Origin: Pseudomonas sp. SG20056
GTDB taxonomy: Bacteria > Pseudomonadota > Gammaproteobacteria > Pseudomonadales > Pseudomonadaceae
Length of the DNA stretch: 64,000 bases
Direction: 5' to 3'
Assembly (NCBI RefSeq): GCF_031764535.1
Contig: NZ_CP134499.1
Span: forward strand, 1,984,001 to 2,048,000
Part shown: in pieces, positions 15,137 to 23,652 of the stretch
Position numbering within the stretch: position 1 is the stretch's first letter
Layout: each line of letters begins with the position of its first letter
The notes under the pieces: generated by a model
Seen by the model: the letters and a program-made list of their open reading frames with translations, nothing else
Database searches by the model: none
Told to the model about the DNA's origin: nothing
Position numbers and translations under genes: made by a program

Positions 15137-16486
15137 TTAGTCGCAGAACTGTTCCAGTGTCTCCAGCAGCACCCTGACTTTGGTAATCGACTCCTGGTAT
15201 TCAGCCTGGCCATTGGAGTCGGCGACGATGCCACCGCCGCCCCAGCAACTGATCTGCCCATCCTTGGCCAGCAGGCTGCGGATGGCGATCGAGCTGTCCA
15301 TTTCGCCGCGCACATCCAGGTACAGCAGCGATCCGCAGTAAAGCGCGCGGCGGGTCGGCTCCAGTTCGTCGATGATCTGCATGGCGCGGATTTTCGGTGC
15401 GCCGGTAATTGAACCGCCGGGGAAGCTACCGGCGATCAGGTCCAGGGCGTCCTTGTCGGCCGCCAGTTCGCCGGTTACGGCGCTGACCAGGTGATGCACA
15501 TTGGGGTAGCTCTCCAGAGCAAAGAGTTCCGGCACTCGCACCGAGCCTACTTGGCAGCTACGCCCCAGGTCATTGCGCAGCAGGTCGACAATCATCAGGT
15601 TTTCCGCACGATCCTTCTGGCTGCTGAGCAGGGCGTCGGCCTGGGCTTGATCCTGCTGCGGGTCGGCATGCCGTGGGCGGGTGCCCTTGATCGGTCGGGT
15701 TTCCACCTGACCTTCGCTGATGCGTAAGAACCGCTCAGGCGACAGGCTGATAACTGCCCCGCCGCCTGGCAACGCCTGATAGCCCGAAAATGGCGTTGGA
15801 CATGCGGCGCGCAAGGCCTGATAAGCCGTCCATGGCGAGCCTTGATAGCCTGCACGGAAGCGTTGCGCAAAATTAACCTGATAGCAGTCGCCGGCCTGGA
15901 TATAGGCCTGAATACGTGCAAAGCATTGCTGGTATTCGGCTTCGCTAATGTCGGACTGGAAATGCTCCAACAGCCTGAAAGGTTGCGGCTCGGGCGTTGT
16001 CGACGTTGCGAATAGCTCACTCAGACGTTGGCGTTCCGCCGTGTCCAAGCTTGGGTGAAACATCAGCTGGCTGCGCTGTTGTTGGTGATCGGTGATCAGG
16101 GCCCAGGCGTAGAGGCCAAAACGGGCATCGGCCAGATTTAGGTCATCGACTGCCTGGGCCGGCAGCTGTTCCAGCCTGCGGCCGAAGTCGTAACTCAGGT
16201 AGCCAATCAACCCACCGACGAACGGAAGCGGATTATCTGCCGGCGACTGGCAAGTGCCGAGGCCTGCAAGGCTCTGGCGCAGACGTTGCAGGAAAGCGTT
16301 GGCCGTTTCGTCAGGTGTCGGTGCCAGCTCTGCCAATGGCCAGGCGCTGATAAGGTCATAGCGTCCACGCTGCGCGGTCGGGCGCCCGGCATCCAGCAAG
16401 ACTGCACCTGGGGCATGCATGACGCTGCTGAAGTAACGCGAAGGGTCTGCGAGGTAGGGCAGAGCCTGTACAAGGCAAGTAGGCAT
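15137..16486 (-). CDS. pabB: Aminodeoxychorismate synthase component I
   Basis: Converts chorismate and ammonia to 4-amino-4-deoxychorismate for folate synthesis, with PabA supplying ammonia. The N-terminal anthranilate-synthase-I-like part contains FVGGLIGYLSYDFGRRLE; the chorismate-binding domain contains GDCYQVNFAQRF, SLSPERFLR, PIKGTRPR (the PIKGT motif with the PabB-type Lys), AENLMIVDLLRNDLGR and GSITGAPKIRAM. 449 residues, normal for stand-alone PabB. The ATG at 16486 lies in the 163-bp divergent gap shared with the first MalT-type regulator. Confidence 0.95.
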   Translation of the reverse strand: MPTCLVQALPYLADPSRYFSSVMHAPGAVLLDAGRPTAQRGRYDLISAWPLAELAPTPDETANAFLQRLRQSLAGLGTCQSPADNPLPFVGGLIGYLSYDFGRRLEQLPAQAVDDLNLADARFGLYAWALITDHQQQRSQLMFHPSLDTAERQRLSELFATSTTPEPQPFRLLEHFQSDISEAEYQQCFARIQAYIQAGDCYQVNFAQRFRAGYQGSPWTAYQALRAACPTPFSGYQALPGGGAVISLSPERFLRISEGQVETRPIKGTRPRHADPQQDQAQADALLSSQKDRAENLMIVDLLRNDLGRSCQVGSVRVPELFALESYPNVHHLVSAVTGELAADKDALDLIAGSFPGGSITGAPKIRAMQIIDELEPTRRALYCGSLLYLDVRGEMDSSIAIRSLLAKDGQISCWGGGGIVADSNGQAEYQESITKVRVLLETLEQFCD

Positions 16487-16649
16487 ATGACACTTTCAAG
16501 GTGCGCGGACGCCGATTGTAGAACGTCGCCAACATTCATCCTAGAGCTTGCGCGTGGGTTTACTCGGGATGCTTGAGCTCATTAGTATGGAAAGGTCCCC
16601 AGATGTTCGATGTGACTCATAAAACAATAATTATTACGGGATCAAGGCC

Positions 16650-19364
16650 ATGGATGAAGTAATGGATCCTGCCGCAGGCAGCCTTTTGCGCGCCAAGCTA
16701 ATGCCTCCCCAGGCTTCTACGGAATACCTGGTCAGGCCGCAGCTTGAATCTGCCCTGAGCGCCAACCAACATGCGCGGGTGCTGCTATTGGCAGCTCCGG
16801 CTGGCTTTGGCAAAACCAGTGCGTTGGTCGCATTGGCCCATGCTCGCGAACAAAGTGGTCAGGCGGTGGCCTGGCTGTCGCTTGGCCCGGGTGACGATGA
16901 GCCATCGCGGTTTCTGTTGCAGCTGATTGAGGCGCTTTCCCGCTTGTTGCCGGGCTTTGGTGCAGAAGCCCTGGCTTACCTGCAGAACACCATGCGTGTG
17001 CCGGTTTCTGCGGTAATGGAGGGCCTGCTGGTCGATCTGGCGCAGCTGGAAAGCCCGCTGTTGCTGGTGCTGGATGACCTGCACCTGATCCAGGATCCGG
17101 AGTTGCTCAGCGCACTCAATCGTCTGATCAAATTTGCCCCTGAAGGCTTCACCCTGGCCATCGGCAGCCGCTCGCAACCGGCGCTTAACCTGGCCACTTT
17201 GCGCGCCAAGGATCTGCTGGTGGAGATTGGTGAGCAGGAGTTGCGCCTAAGCAAGGCGGAAACCCGCGATTACCTGCAGCGCTGTGGCCTGCAGTTGGAT
17301 GCAGTGGCGTTTTCTGCGCTCTACAGCCAGACCGAAGGCTGGATGGTGGGGGTGCACCTGGCCAGCCTGTGGTTACGCCATCAGCCTCAGGCTGCAGCAC
17401 AGATTGCCGATATGGGCACCGATCAGGCGGCCGTGGGCGCGTACCTGCTGCGCAGCGTGTTCGAGCAGTTGCCCGCCGACAAACAGGAGTTGCTGCTGGC
17501 TCTGGGCGTGGCGCAGCAGCTCAGTGGTGATCTGGCCAATGCGCTGACTGGGCGGCATGACGGCCAGCATCTGCTGGAAGAGCTGGAGGCCATGCAGCTG
17601 TTCCTCCTGCCGCTGGACCGCGAGCGTCAGTGGTACCGCTTCCACAACCTGTTTGCCGAGTTTCTGCGCGGCCGCCTGAAAGAGCGCGACCCGGAGCGTT
17701 TCAAACAACTGCATTTCAACGCCAGCCTGTGGTTCACCAATCACCATATGCAGAACCTGGCCATCGAGCATGCCTGCCTGGCGGAAGACCCGGAAATGCT
17801 GGCGGCATTGGTCGACGGTTGCGGCCTGGAGTTGATCAACCGTGGTCAGCTCAACCTGATCTACAAATGGCGTCAGCACGTTCCGGACGAGATTGCCGAG
17901 CGCTTTCCGGTGCTGGTGCTGGCGGATGTCTGGACCCGTGCGGCTGAGCTGGGCCTGGTGGAAGCCAATCGCATGCTCGATGAACTGCTTGAGCGTTGGA
18001 CTGAGGCCAAGCCGGGGGCGCCGTTAAGCGACAAGCTGCTGGCGACCCTGGCGATCAAGTCGGTTATCGCCTTGCAGAAGGATGATTTGCAGACCTGTAT
18101 AGCCCTGGCGCGCCGGGTTGAAGTGCAGTTGGGTCAGCACACCGCCTTTCTCGAAGTGGCAATGCTGATCGTTGGCGCACTGGCCAATGTGATGATCGGC
18201 CAGCCAGATCAGGCCAAGCGCTTGCTGGCTCTGGCGCAACAACGCAATCACTTCCTTGAAGGGCGCTATCTGGATATGCAGCTGGCCAACGTCGAGGTGC
18301 TGCTGAGCCTGGAACAGGGGCAGATCCGTCAGGCCGAGTTGTTGTTCGCCCAGTTGCGCGCCCGTGTCATACCCTGGTTTGCCGATAGATCGCGGGCCCT
18401 GGCGCTGCCGACCATCACCGAAGCCCTGATTGCCTATAACCAAGGACGCCTGGAAGGTATCGAAGAGCGCCTGCGCTGGGCGCTGGCCACGGTTGATGTG
18501 ATCAATCCGATCGACCTGTATGCCCAGGGCATGTTGTGCATGGCCCATGTACAGCGAATGCAGGACAACCCCAAGGATGCCTATGCCAGCTTGGTGCTGA
18601 TGCAGAACCTAGCCGCACGCAATCAGTCCTGGCGCTTTTACGCCCAGGCGGTTGCCGATGAGGTGGTGCAGATTCTTCAGGAGCCTGCGGCGGACCGGCT
18701 TAAACGCGCCGAACAGCGCCTCAAGACCGTGGACTGGAACAAGCTGGCCGAGCATTACCAGCATATGCGCTTCAACCCGGTGCTGTGGGTGCGCGGTCTG
18801 ACCCGTATTCGTCTGCAGCAGGCGCGCGGTCATTACAGCGAAGCGCTGCATGAAATTACCCAGCTGCGCGGCATGTTGTTGGATAACTGGCATGGCCTGC
18901 AGCGCCTGCGGCTCGATCTGTTGGCGGCGCTGAGTTATCAGCGTCTGGGCTACCAGGAGCGTGCGCAAAGCCTGTTGGTGCAATGCCTGATCGGTGCCGA
19001 GCGCGAAGGTGTACGCAGCCTGTTTGTCGAGGAAGGCGAAGCCATTCGCTTGTTGCTGCAGCAGTTGGAGGCCGCCGAACGCCAGCCGGCGCTACAGGGC
19101 TTTATTCGCGGCTTACTGGCCATCTGGCCGGGCAATAGCGCACGGCAGTCGCTGGAAGTGCTTGAGGAAGGGCTGACCGAGCGCGAGCGCGAGGTGGTCT
19201 GCCTGGCGGCTCAAGGCATGTCGAACGATGAGATCGGTCAGCAGCTGTCACTGGCGCTGGGTACGGTCAAATGGCACCTGCACAATATTTACGAAAAGCT
19301 CAAGGTGCGTAACCGCACACAAGCCATCCGCCGCGCGCGCGAACTGAGTCTTCTTGATCAATGA
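16650..19364 (+). CDS. MalT-type LuxR family transcriptional regulator (first of a pair)
   Basis: A large ATP-dependent activator of 904 residues. Walker A is AAPAGFGKTSALVAL (about 48-62), Walker B LLLVLDDLHLIQDPELL (about 137-150), then a winged-helix region, a long TPR-like helical part (about 380-800) and a C-terminal LuxR helix-turn-helix in LTEREREVVCLAAQGMSNDE through GTVKWHLHNIYEKLKV. MalT/STAND proteins switch on when ligand and ATP drive oligomerisation; the ligand here is unknown. Its stop overlaps the start of a second, paralogous regulator (ATGA at 19361-19364), and both precede the fil-like envelope cluster they probably control. Start ATG has AAGG 4-5 nt upstream. Confidence 0.92.
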   Translation: MDEVMDPAAGSLLRAKLMPPQASTEYLVRPQLESALSANQHARVLLLAAPAGFGKTSALVALAHAREQSGQAVAWLSLGPGDDEPSRFLLQLIEALSRLLPGFGAEALAYLQNTMRVPVSAVMEGLLVDLAQLESPLLLVLDDLHLIQDPELLSALNRLIKFAPEGFTLAIGSRSQPALNLATLRAKDLLVEIGEQELRLSKAETRDYLQRCGLQLDAVAFSALYSQTEGWMVGVHLASLWLRHQPQAAAQIADMGTDQAAVGAYLLRSVFEQLPADKQELLLALGVAQQLSGDLANALTGRHDGQHLLEELEAMQLFLLPLDRERQWYRFHNLFAEFLRGRLKERDPERFKQLHFNASLWFTNHHMQNLAIEHACLAEDPEMLAALVDGCGLELINRGQLNLIYKWRQHVPDEIAERFPVLVLADVWTRAAELGLVEANRMLDELLERWTEAKPGAPLSDKLLATLAIKSVIALQKDDLQTCIALARRVEVQLGQHTAFLEVAMLIVGALANVMIGQPDQAKRLLALAQQRNHFLEGRYLDMQLANVEVLLSLEQGQIRQAELLFAQLRARVIPWFADRSRALALPTITEALIAYNQGRLEGIEERLRWALATVDVINPIDLYAQGMLCMAHVQRMQDNPKDAYASLVLMQNLAARNQSWRFYAQAVADEVVQILQEPAADRLKRAEQRLKTVDWNKLAEHYQHMRFNPVLWVRGLTRIRLQQARGHYSEALHEITQLRGMLLDNWHGLQRLRLDLLAALSYQRLGYQERAQSLLVQCLIGAEREGVRSLFVEEGEAIRLLLQQLEAAERQPALQGFIRGLLAIWPGNSARQSLEVLEEGLTEREREVVCLAAQGMSNDEIGQQLSLALGTVKWHLHNIYEKLKVRNRTQAIRRARELSLLDQ

Positions 19365-22084
19365 ATAGCCAATCGAAACCCCGTCCGGGCAAGTTGCCGT
19401 TACTGCGCACCAAGCTGTTTCCTGCTGAGTCTACTGGCCGGCCTTTGTTGCCCCGTGATGCCTTGCTTGACCGGTTGTTCAAGGCCCGCGAGCAGCGTCT
19501 GATTCTGCTCAGCGCACCGGCTGGCTTCGGTAAAAGCACGGTGCTCAGCCAGTTTCGTCTGCGTTTGCTGGAGACCGGCGCGCGGGTTGCCTGGTTGTCC
19601 TGCGATGAAGCCGACAGCGAGCCACAACGTTTGCTGCATTACCTGATTGCGGCCATCGAAGCGCAGCTGCCGGGCTTTGGCGCAAGCACCGCACGTCTGT
19701 TGCGTGACGACCTGAGTGTGCCCAATGAATTGTTGCTGGATTCCTTTATCGGCGACCTGAAGAGGGTTCAGGGCGACCTGTATCTGATTTTTGATGATTT
19801 TCATCGGGTGCGGCATGTCGATCTAGGGCCGCTGGTCAATTATTTCGTCAAGCACGTGCCGGCCAATGTGCGAATGATCGGCAGTACCCGCTACAAGCCG
19901 CGCTTTCTCGATGAGCAACCGGTTATTTCACCCTGGGCGCTGTGGATCAAGGCAGACGAGCTGCGCCTGACTCGTAGCGAAACTGAGGCCTATTTCCACG
20001 AACTCAAGCAATTGCAGCTGAGCAGCGCCGAGCTGGATTTGCTGCACCGGCGTACCGAAGGCTGGATAACGGCCTTGCACTTGGTGGCGCTGGCACTGGC
20101 GCGGCAGCCTGAGCGCGCTGCATTTCTCTCTGGGCTGTCAGGTACTGAGCGCAATATTGCCGATTACCTGGCCGAAGACGTGCTTGATCATCTGCCGCAG
20201 GATCAGCAGCTGTTTCTTGATCAGACTTCGGTGCTTGACGAGTTCAATGCAGAGTTGTGCAACGCTCTGACGGGGCGCACGGACGGCGCGCAAATACTCA
20301 AGCGCCTGCAGACTGCCCAGCTGTTTATCATCGCGCTGGACGAACAGGGCGAGTGGTTCCGTTATCACCATCTGTTTGCCGAGTTCCTCCAGGGGCGCCT
20401 GAGCCGGGCGGGTGACCCGACCCATCTGCTGCACGCTGCTGCTCGTTGGTGTGAAAGTCATGAGTTGACCGATAAATCGGTGAAGTACGCCTTGCGCGCA
20501 CGTGATTACGCTTTCGCCGCCGAGCTGCTGGAGCGCCAGGGCGCGACACTGATTGCTGGTAATCAGGTGTACGGCATTCTGGCGATCCTCAAGGATGTGC
20601 CGGCCGAAGTGATTCGCGAGCATCCGGTGTTCCAGATTTTCTACGCCTGGCAGTTGGCTTTCGAGCAGAAGTACGCCGAGGCTGAAGCGCTGATCGAGGA
20701 GGTCAGCACGCGCCTGATGCAGGGGCGTGGCAAGCCGATGCACTTTGGTTTGGCAGTGTTGTTGGCGGTGGCCCAGGTACTCAAGGCGCTGGTGCTGCTG
20801 TACCAGGACAAGCTGGAGGGCGCGCTGAAGGTGGCGCGTCACTGGCTGGCATTGGTGCCAGATAATCAGCCGATTTTCCGCGCGAGCATGTCCTGTATTC
20901 AGGCTGCGGCTTACGCATTGTTGGGTGAGTTCGGCGATGCCGCCAAGTCGATTGCGGTCGCGCGCGACAACCTGGAGCAGGCCGATAGCGAGTACCTGCA
21001 TGCGGTGGTCAGCCTGATTGAAGCATTAATCTGCAAGGAGCTGGGCCAGCCTGAGCGCGGCCGCACATTGGCGGAAAGTGCACGGGCGCGGGTCGAGCAG
21101 GTATTTGGCCGGCGCAGCCGCGTAGGCGGGCCGCTGGCCCTGGCTTATGCGGATTTGCTCTATGAGCAGGATCGACATGCAGCCATTCTGGCCGAGCTTC
21201 CACTGGCCACAACCTGGCGTGATGTGGCGACACCGATTGAGCTGATCAGTCGCGGCAAGCTGGTCATGGCCAAGGCACGTTTCTTTGCCGGTGAAGGTGA
21301 GTCGGCCCTTGCGGAGCTGGATGAATGGCTGGCCGGCTTGCATGGCCCAGGTTATGAACGCGTTTACGCCCTGGGCATGAGTTGCAAGGTGCAGTTCCTA
21401 CTGTGGCTGCGTAAGCCCAATGAGGCTGAGCGAATCTGCCTGCAGCTGCAGCGCCATCTGGCGGTATTGCCGCCGGGTCGGTATGCCGATGCGGAAACCG
21501 TGCAGGTACTGTCTGAAGCGCGGCTGGCTTTGTCCGAACGTCGTGCCGACAAGGCGCAAGCGGTGCTAGAGGCCTGCCTGGCCAAACAGACGGCCGAGCA
21601 TCAGCGAGATCGGCGCCTGCGTCTTTCCTTGTTACTTTCTGTGGCGTACTGGCGCAAAGGTAACAGCGACAAGGCCTTCGTCTTGCTCAAAACCACGCTT
21701 GAAGATGCCTGGACAAGCGGTTACCGGCGCATGTTTCTGGATGATGCACTCTGGCTGCTACCGCTCTGGGATGCCTGGCACAGCGCCGAACCCAAACGCG
21801 CCAGTGCCTGGCAAGGGCTGGCCGAGCAACTGCGCGAGCAATGCCGTCGGTTGTCTATCGATCTAGAAACTTTCGATGAAAATCAAGATGTTAGCCATCG
21901 TGAGCGAGAAATTCTGCGCTTTGTCGCGGCTGGTTTGTCGAACCGTGATATCGCCCAGGCGGTGCATTTGTCAGAGGCCACGATCAAATGGCACCTGCAC
22001 AACCTGTTCGCCAAGCTGGGCGTACGCAGCCGTACGCAAGCGGTATTGAAGGGCAAGAGCCTGGGGTTGTTGAGCGAAGCCTGA
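19361..22084 (+). CDS. MalT-type LuxR family transcriptional regulator (second of a pair)
   Basis: 907 residues with the same layout as its upstream neighbour: Walker A SAPAGFGKSTVLSQF (about 51-65), Walker B DLYLIFDDFHRVRHVDLG, winged helix with NIADYLAEDVLDHLP, TPR-like body, and a LuxR HTH at the end (SHREREILRFVAAGLSNRD, ATIKWHLHNLFAKLGV). The two proteins are clearly paralogues from shared spacing and motifs, so an old tandem duplication is likely. The ATGA overlap implies coupled synthesis and possibly a hetero-oligomer. It ends 245 bp before the first gene of the envelope cluster. Confidence 0.92.
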   Translation: MNSQSKPRPGKLPLLRTKLFPAESTGRPLLPRDALLDRLFKAREQRLILLSAPAGFGKSTVLSQFRLRLLETGARVAWLSCDEADSEPQRLLHYLIAAIEAQLPGFGASTARLLRDDLSVPNELLLDSFIGDLKRVQGDLYLIFDDFHRVRHVDLGPLVNYFVKHVPANVRMIGSTRYKPRFLDEQPVISPWALWIKADELRLTRSETEAYFHELKQLQLSSAELDLLHRRTEGWITALHLVALALARQPERAAFLSGLSGTERNIADYLAEDVLDHLPQDQQLFLDQTSVLDEFNAELCNALTGRTDGAQILKRLQTAQLFIIALDEQGEWFRYHHLFAEFLQGRLSRAGDPTHLLHAAARWCESHELTDKSVKYALRARDYAFAAELLERQGATLIAGNQVYGILAILKDVPAEVIREHPVFQIFYAWQLAFEQKYAEAEALIEEVSTRLMQGRGKPMHFGLAVLLAVAQVLKALVLLYQDKLEGALKVARHWLALVPDNQPIFRASMSCIQAAAYALLGEFGDAAKSIAVARDNLEQADSEYLHAVVSLIEALICKELGQPERGRTLAESARARVEQVFGRRSRVGGPLALAYADLLYEQDRHAAILAELPLATTWRDVATPIELISRGKLVMAKARFFAGEGESALAELDEWLAGLHGPGYERVYALGMSCKVQFLLWLRKPNEAERICLQLQRHLAVLPPGRYADAETVQVLSEARLALSERRADKAQAVLEACLAKQTAEHQRDRRLRLSLLLSVAYWRKGNSDKAFVLLKTTLEDAWTSGYRRMFLDDALWLLPLWDAWHSAEPKRASAWQGLAEQLREQCRRLSIDLETFDENQDVSHREREILRFVAAGLSNRDIAQAVHLSEATIKWHLHNLFAKLGVRSRTQAVLKGKSLGLLSEA

Positions 22085-22328
22085 GCGTTTGCTGCCGGAT
22101 TTGCGCCAGATGGGCGCTCCATCCCTTGGATGGGCTGGCAGCCAGGACATGCACCAGTAGTTTTAACGTCAGGACGAGAAGCATGGTGCTTCACGATTCC
22201 AAGCCTGACGCGAATAGGGAAGCAGTGTCAGACCTGGTGAGCGGCGCACGCCGCTGTAGCTGAGACGGACAGGAGTCCAGAGCAGCCTGCCGGGGACAAC
22301 CCATTAGTGAACTGTGGAGACAATAACA
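22085..22328 (+). promoter_or_regulatory. Structured 5' region of the fil-like cluster with repeated GGA motifs
   Basis: An inverted repeat CCATCC-ctt-GGATGG (22119-22133) resembles the GGATGA-type boxes bound by MalT relatives, so it is a candidate operator for the upstream regulators. Further down, CGTCAGG (22167-22173) pairs with CCTGACG (22204-22210) enclosing an AAGCA/TGCTT hairpin. AGCGGCG and CGCCGCT form another stem near 22240-22255, and GGAC-AGGA-GTCC (22267-22278) puts a GGA triplet in a 4-nt loop. GGA occurs at least seven times, including in the ribosome site GGAG (22316). This is the usual look of a target of RsmA/CsrA-type translational repressors. An in-frame mini-ORF of 26 codons (22183-22263) is also present. 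Confidence 0.45.
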
Positions 22329-22763
22329 ATGAAAACCCTCAAGCAACTGGCCCTGGCCACCGCTGTTCTGGCTGTTCCTTTCATGGCTCAGGCTGAGCTC
22401 AAGGCCATGGATGACACTGCTCTGGCAACCGTAACCGGTCAGGATGGCATCAGCATCTCCGGTAGCTTCAACGGCACCATCGGTAGCCTGGTTTACACCG
22501 ACGGCGACGCTGGCGGCGGTTCGCTGCGTATGGAGACCGTTTCCTTCACTGGCTTCAACATCTCTGACACTGCACCAGTAAAAGTTGACGTGGTTGAAAA
22601 CGCCAGCGGCACCCAGCAGCTGCAAATCAGCCTGCCGACCATCACTGGTCAGCTGAGCGTTGGCGCTATCAAAGTTGGCGATAGCAGCGCTGCCAGCATT
22701 GGCTCCCTGGCTGTTAACGACATGAACATGGCTGGTACCACCGTAAAAGTCTGGGGCCACTAA
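22329..22763 (+). CDS. Secreted DUF6160 / FilA-like protein
   Basis: A small exported protein of 144 residues. Signal peptide 1-22 (MKTLKQLALATAVLAVPFMA, then QA before ELKAMDD). The mature part begins with MDDTALATVTGQDGISISGS, a segment I associate with the DUF6160/FilA family, and continues as beta-rich, low-charge, Gly/Ser/Thr/Val-rich sequence without cysteine, similar to surface fibre subunits. Start at 22329 after GGAG; five codons further upstream are open but unlikely. A strong terminator follows directly, so this gene is probably made in excess over the genes behind it. A fibre or pilus-like role is inference from Acinetobacter fil naming; no function has been shown in sequence. Confidence 0.75.
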   Translation: MKTLKQLALATAVLAVPFMAQAELKAMDDTALATVTGQDGISISGSFNGTIGSLVYTDGDAGGGSLRMETVSFTGFNISDTAPVKVDVVENASGTQQLQISLPTITGQLSVGAIKVGDSSAASIGSLAVNDMNMAGTTVKVWGH

Positions 22764-22788
22764 GTTCGCTTAGTTGTTCCGCGTGATG

Positions 22789-22822
22789 AAAAGTCTTACC
22801 GGCTTCGGCCGGTAGGACTTTT
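22789..22822 (+). terminator. Strong hairpin terminator between the FilA-like gene and the C39 gene
   Basis: AAAAGTC-t-TACCGGC (22789-22803) pairs with GCCGGTA-g-GACTTTT (22808-22822) around a TTCG tetraloop; T-rich sequence follows. It lies inside an apparent operon, so read-through would set the ratio of substrate to export genes. Confidence 0.85.
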
Positions 22823-22851
22823 CTCTTGTTGGATAGGAGTGCGGTTGGCTG

Positions 22852-23613
22852 ATGATCGAGATTCTGCTGGGCAGCCTGATCGGTGTGTGGGGCTTTACCG
22901 AGGCGGTGGATACCAAACCGCCGGCGCCGGGCACTGTGCATATCAATCAGCACTTGCTGCCGAATGGGCCTTTGCGTGAGACGGTGACGCTTGAGCCGAT
23001 GAGCCAGTTGCAGTTTCGCAATGTGATTCGTCAGGCTTATGACTACAGCTGTGGATCGGCTGCGCTGACCTCGCTGCTGGATTATTTCCTTGGCCGTAAC
23101 CTGCAGGAACGTCAGGTGATGGAAGGCCTGTTGCAGTTTGGCGAGGCCGACAAGATCGTTGAACGGCGTGGTTTTTCCCTGCTCGACATGAAGCGGTTTG
23201 TCACGGCGCTGGGTTACAAAAGTGGTGGCTTTCGCGCGGCCTTTGCCGATCTCGACGCGCTTGAGCATCCGGCCATCGTGCCTATCGAATATGCTGGCTT
23301 CAAACACTTTGTGGTGGTGCGCGATGTGTACAACGACCATGTATTTGTGGCGGATCCGGCACTCGGCAATATCAGTTTTACCCGTACGCGTTTTGAGGAA
23401 ATCTGGGATCAGAACGTGCTGTTTGTGATTTTCCCCAACGGCAATGAACCGCCGAATGCCCTTGCCTTGAGCGAGCAGGATTTGCGCATCATCGATGACC
23501 GCACCACCAGCTTGCTGGCATTTCGCGAGTTTCCACAGATGACCAAGTTCACCGAGAACCAGGCCACAGAGCTGGGTTCCGAGGGCGATATTCGCTATAT
23601 CCGACGCAAGTAA
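22852..23613 (+). CDS. C39 family peptidase-like protein (FilB/FapD-like)
   Basis: 253 residues. The papain-like C39 core has the oxyanion Gln region and nucleophile Cys in IRQAYDYSCGSAALTSLLDY (Cys about residue 67), the catalytic His in AGFKHFVVVRDVYND and the Asp in VFVADPALGN, so the triad looks intact. The N-terminus (MIEILLGSLIGVWGFTEA) is short and hydrophobic and may be an uncleaved anchor or signal. C39-like proteins serve as processing or export factors in bacteriocin and Fap amyloid systems; here the likely client is the secreted protein one gene upstream. That client has no double-glycine leader, so an escort or periplasmic role is as likely as leader cleavage. Confidence 0.82.
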   Translation: MIEILLGSLIGVWGFTEAVDTKPPAPGTVHINQHLLPNGPLRETVTLEPMSQLQFRNVIRQAYDYSCGSAALTSLLDYFLGRNLQERQVMEGLLQFGEADKIVERRGFSLLDMKRFVTALGYKSGGFRAAFADLDALEHPAIVPIEYAGFKHFVVVRDVYNDHVFVADPALGNISFTRTRFEEIWDQNVLFVIFPNGNEPPNALALSEQDLRIIDDRTTSLLAFREFPQMTKFTENQATELGSEGDIRYIRRK

Positions 23614-23652
23614 GAACGCCCGGCATAACAATAAATATTTGGGGGCTGCGCC

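Noticed and set aside
22183..22263. 26-codon mini-ORF in the fil-like leader as a regulatory leader peptide
   Set aside because: No ribosome site precedes it and the residues show no run of one amino acid; it lies within predicted stems.
22085..22328. Cobalamin riboswitch in the leader of the fil-like cluster
   Set aside because: AGGGAAGC, GGTG and a CAGGAG...CCTGCC end recall the riboswitch, but the conserved core (GCCCCCGCAACTG-like) and the normal spacing are absent.
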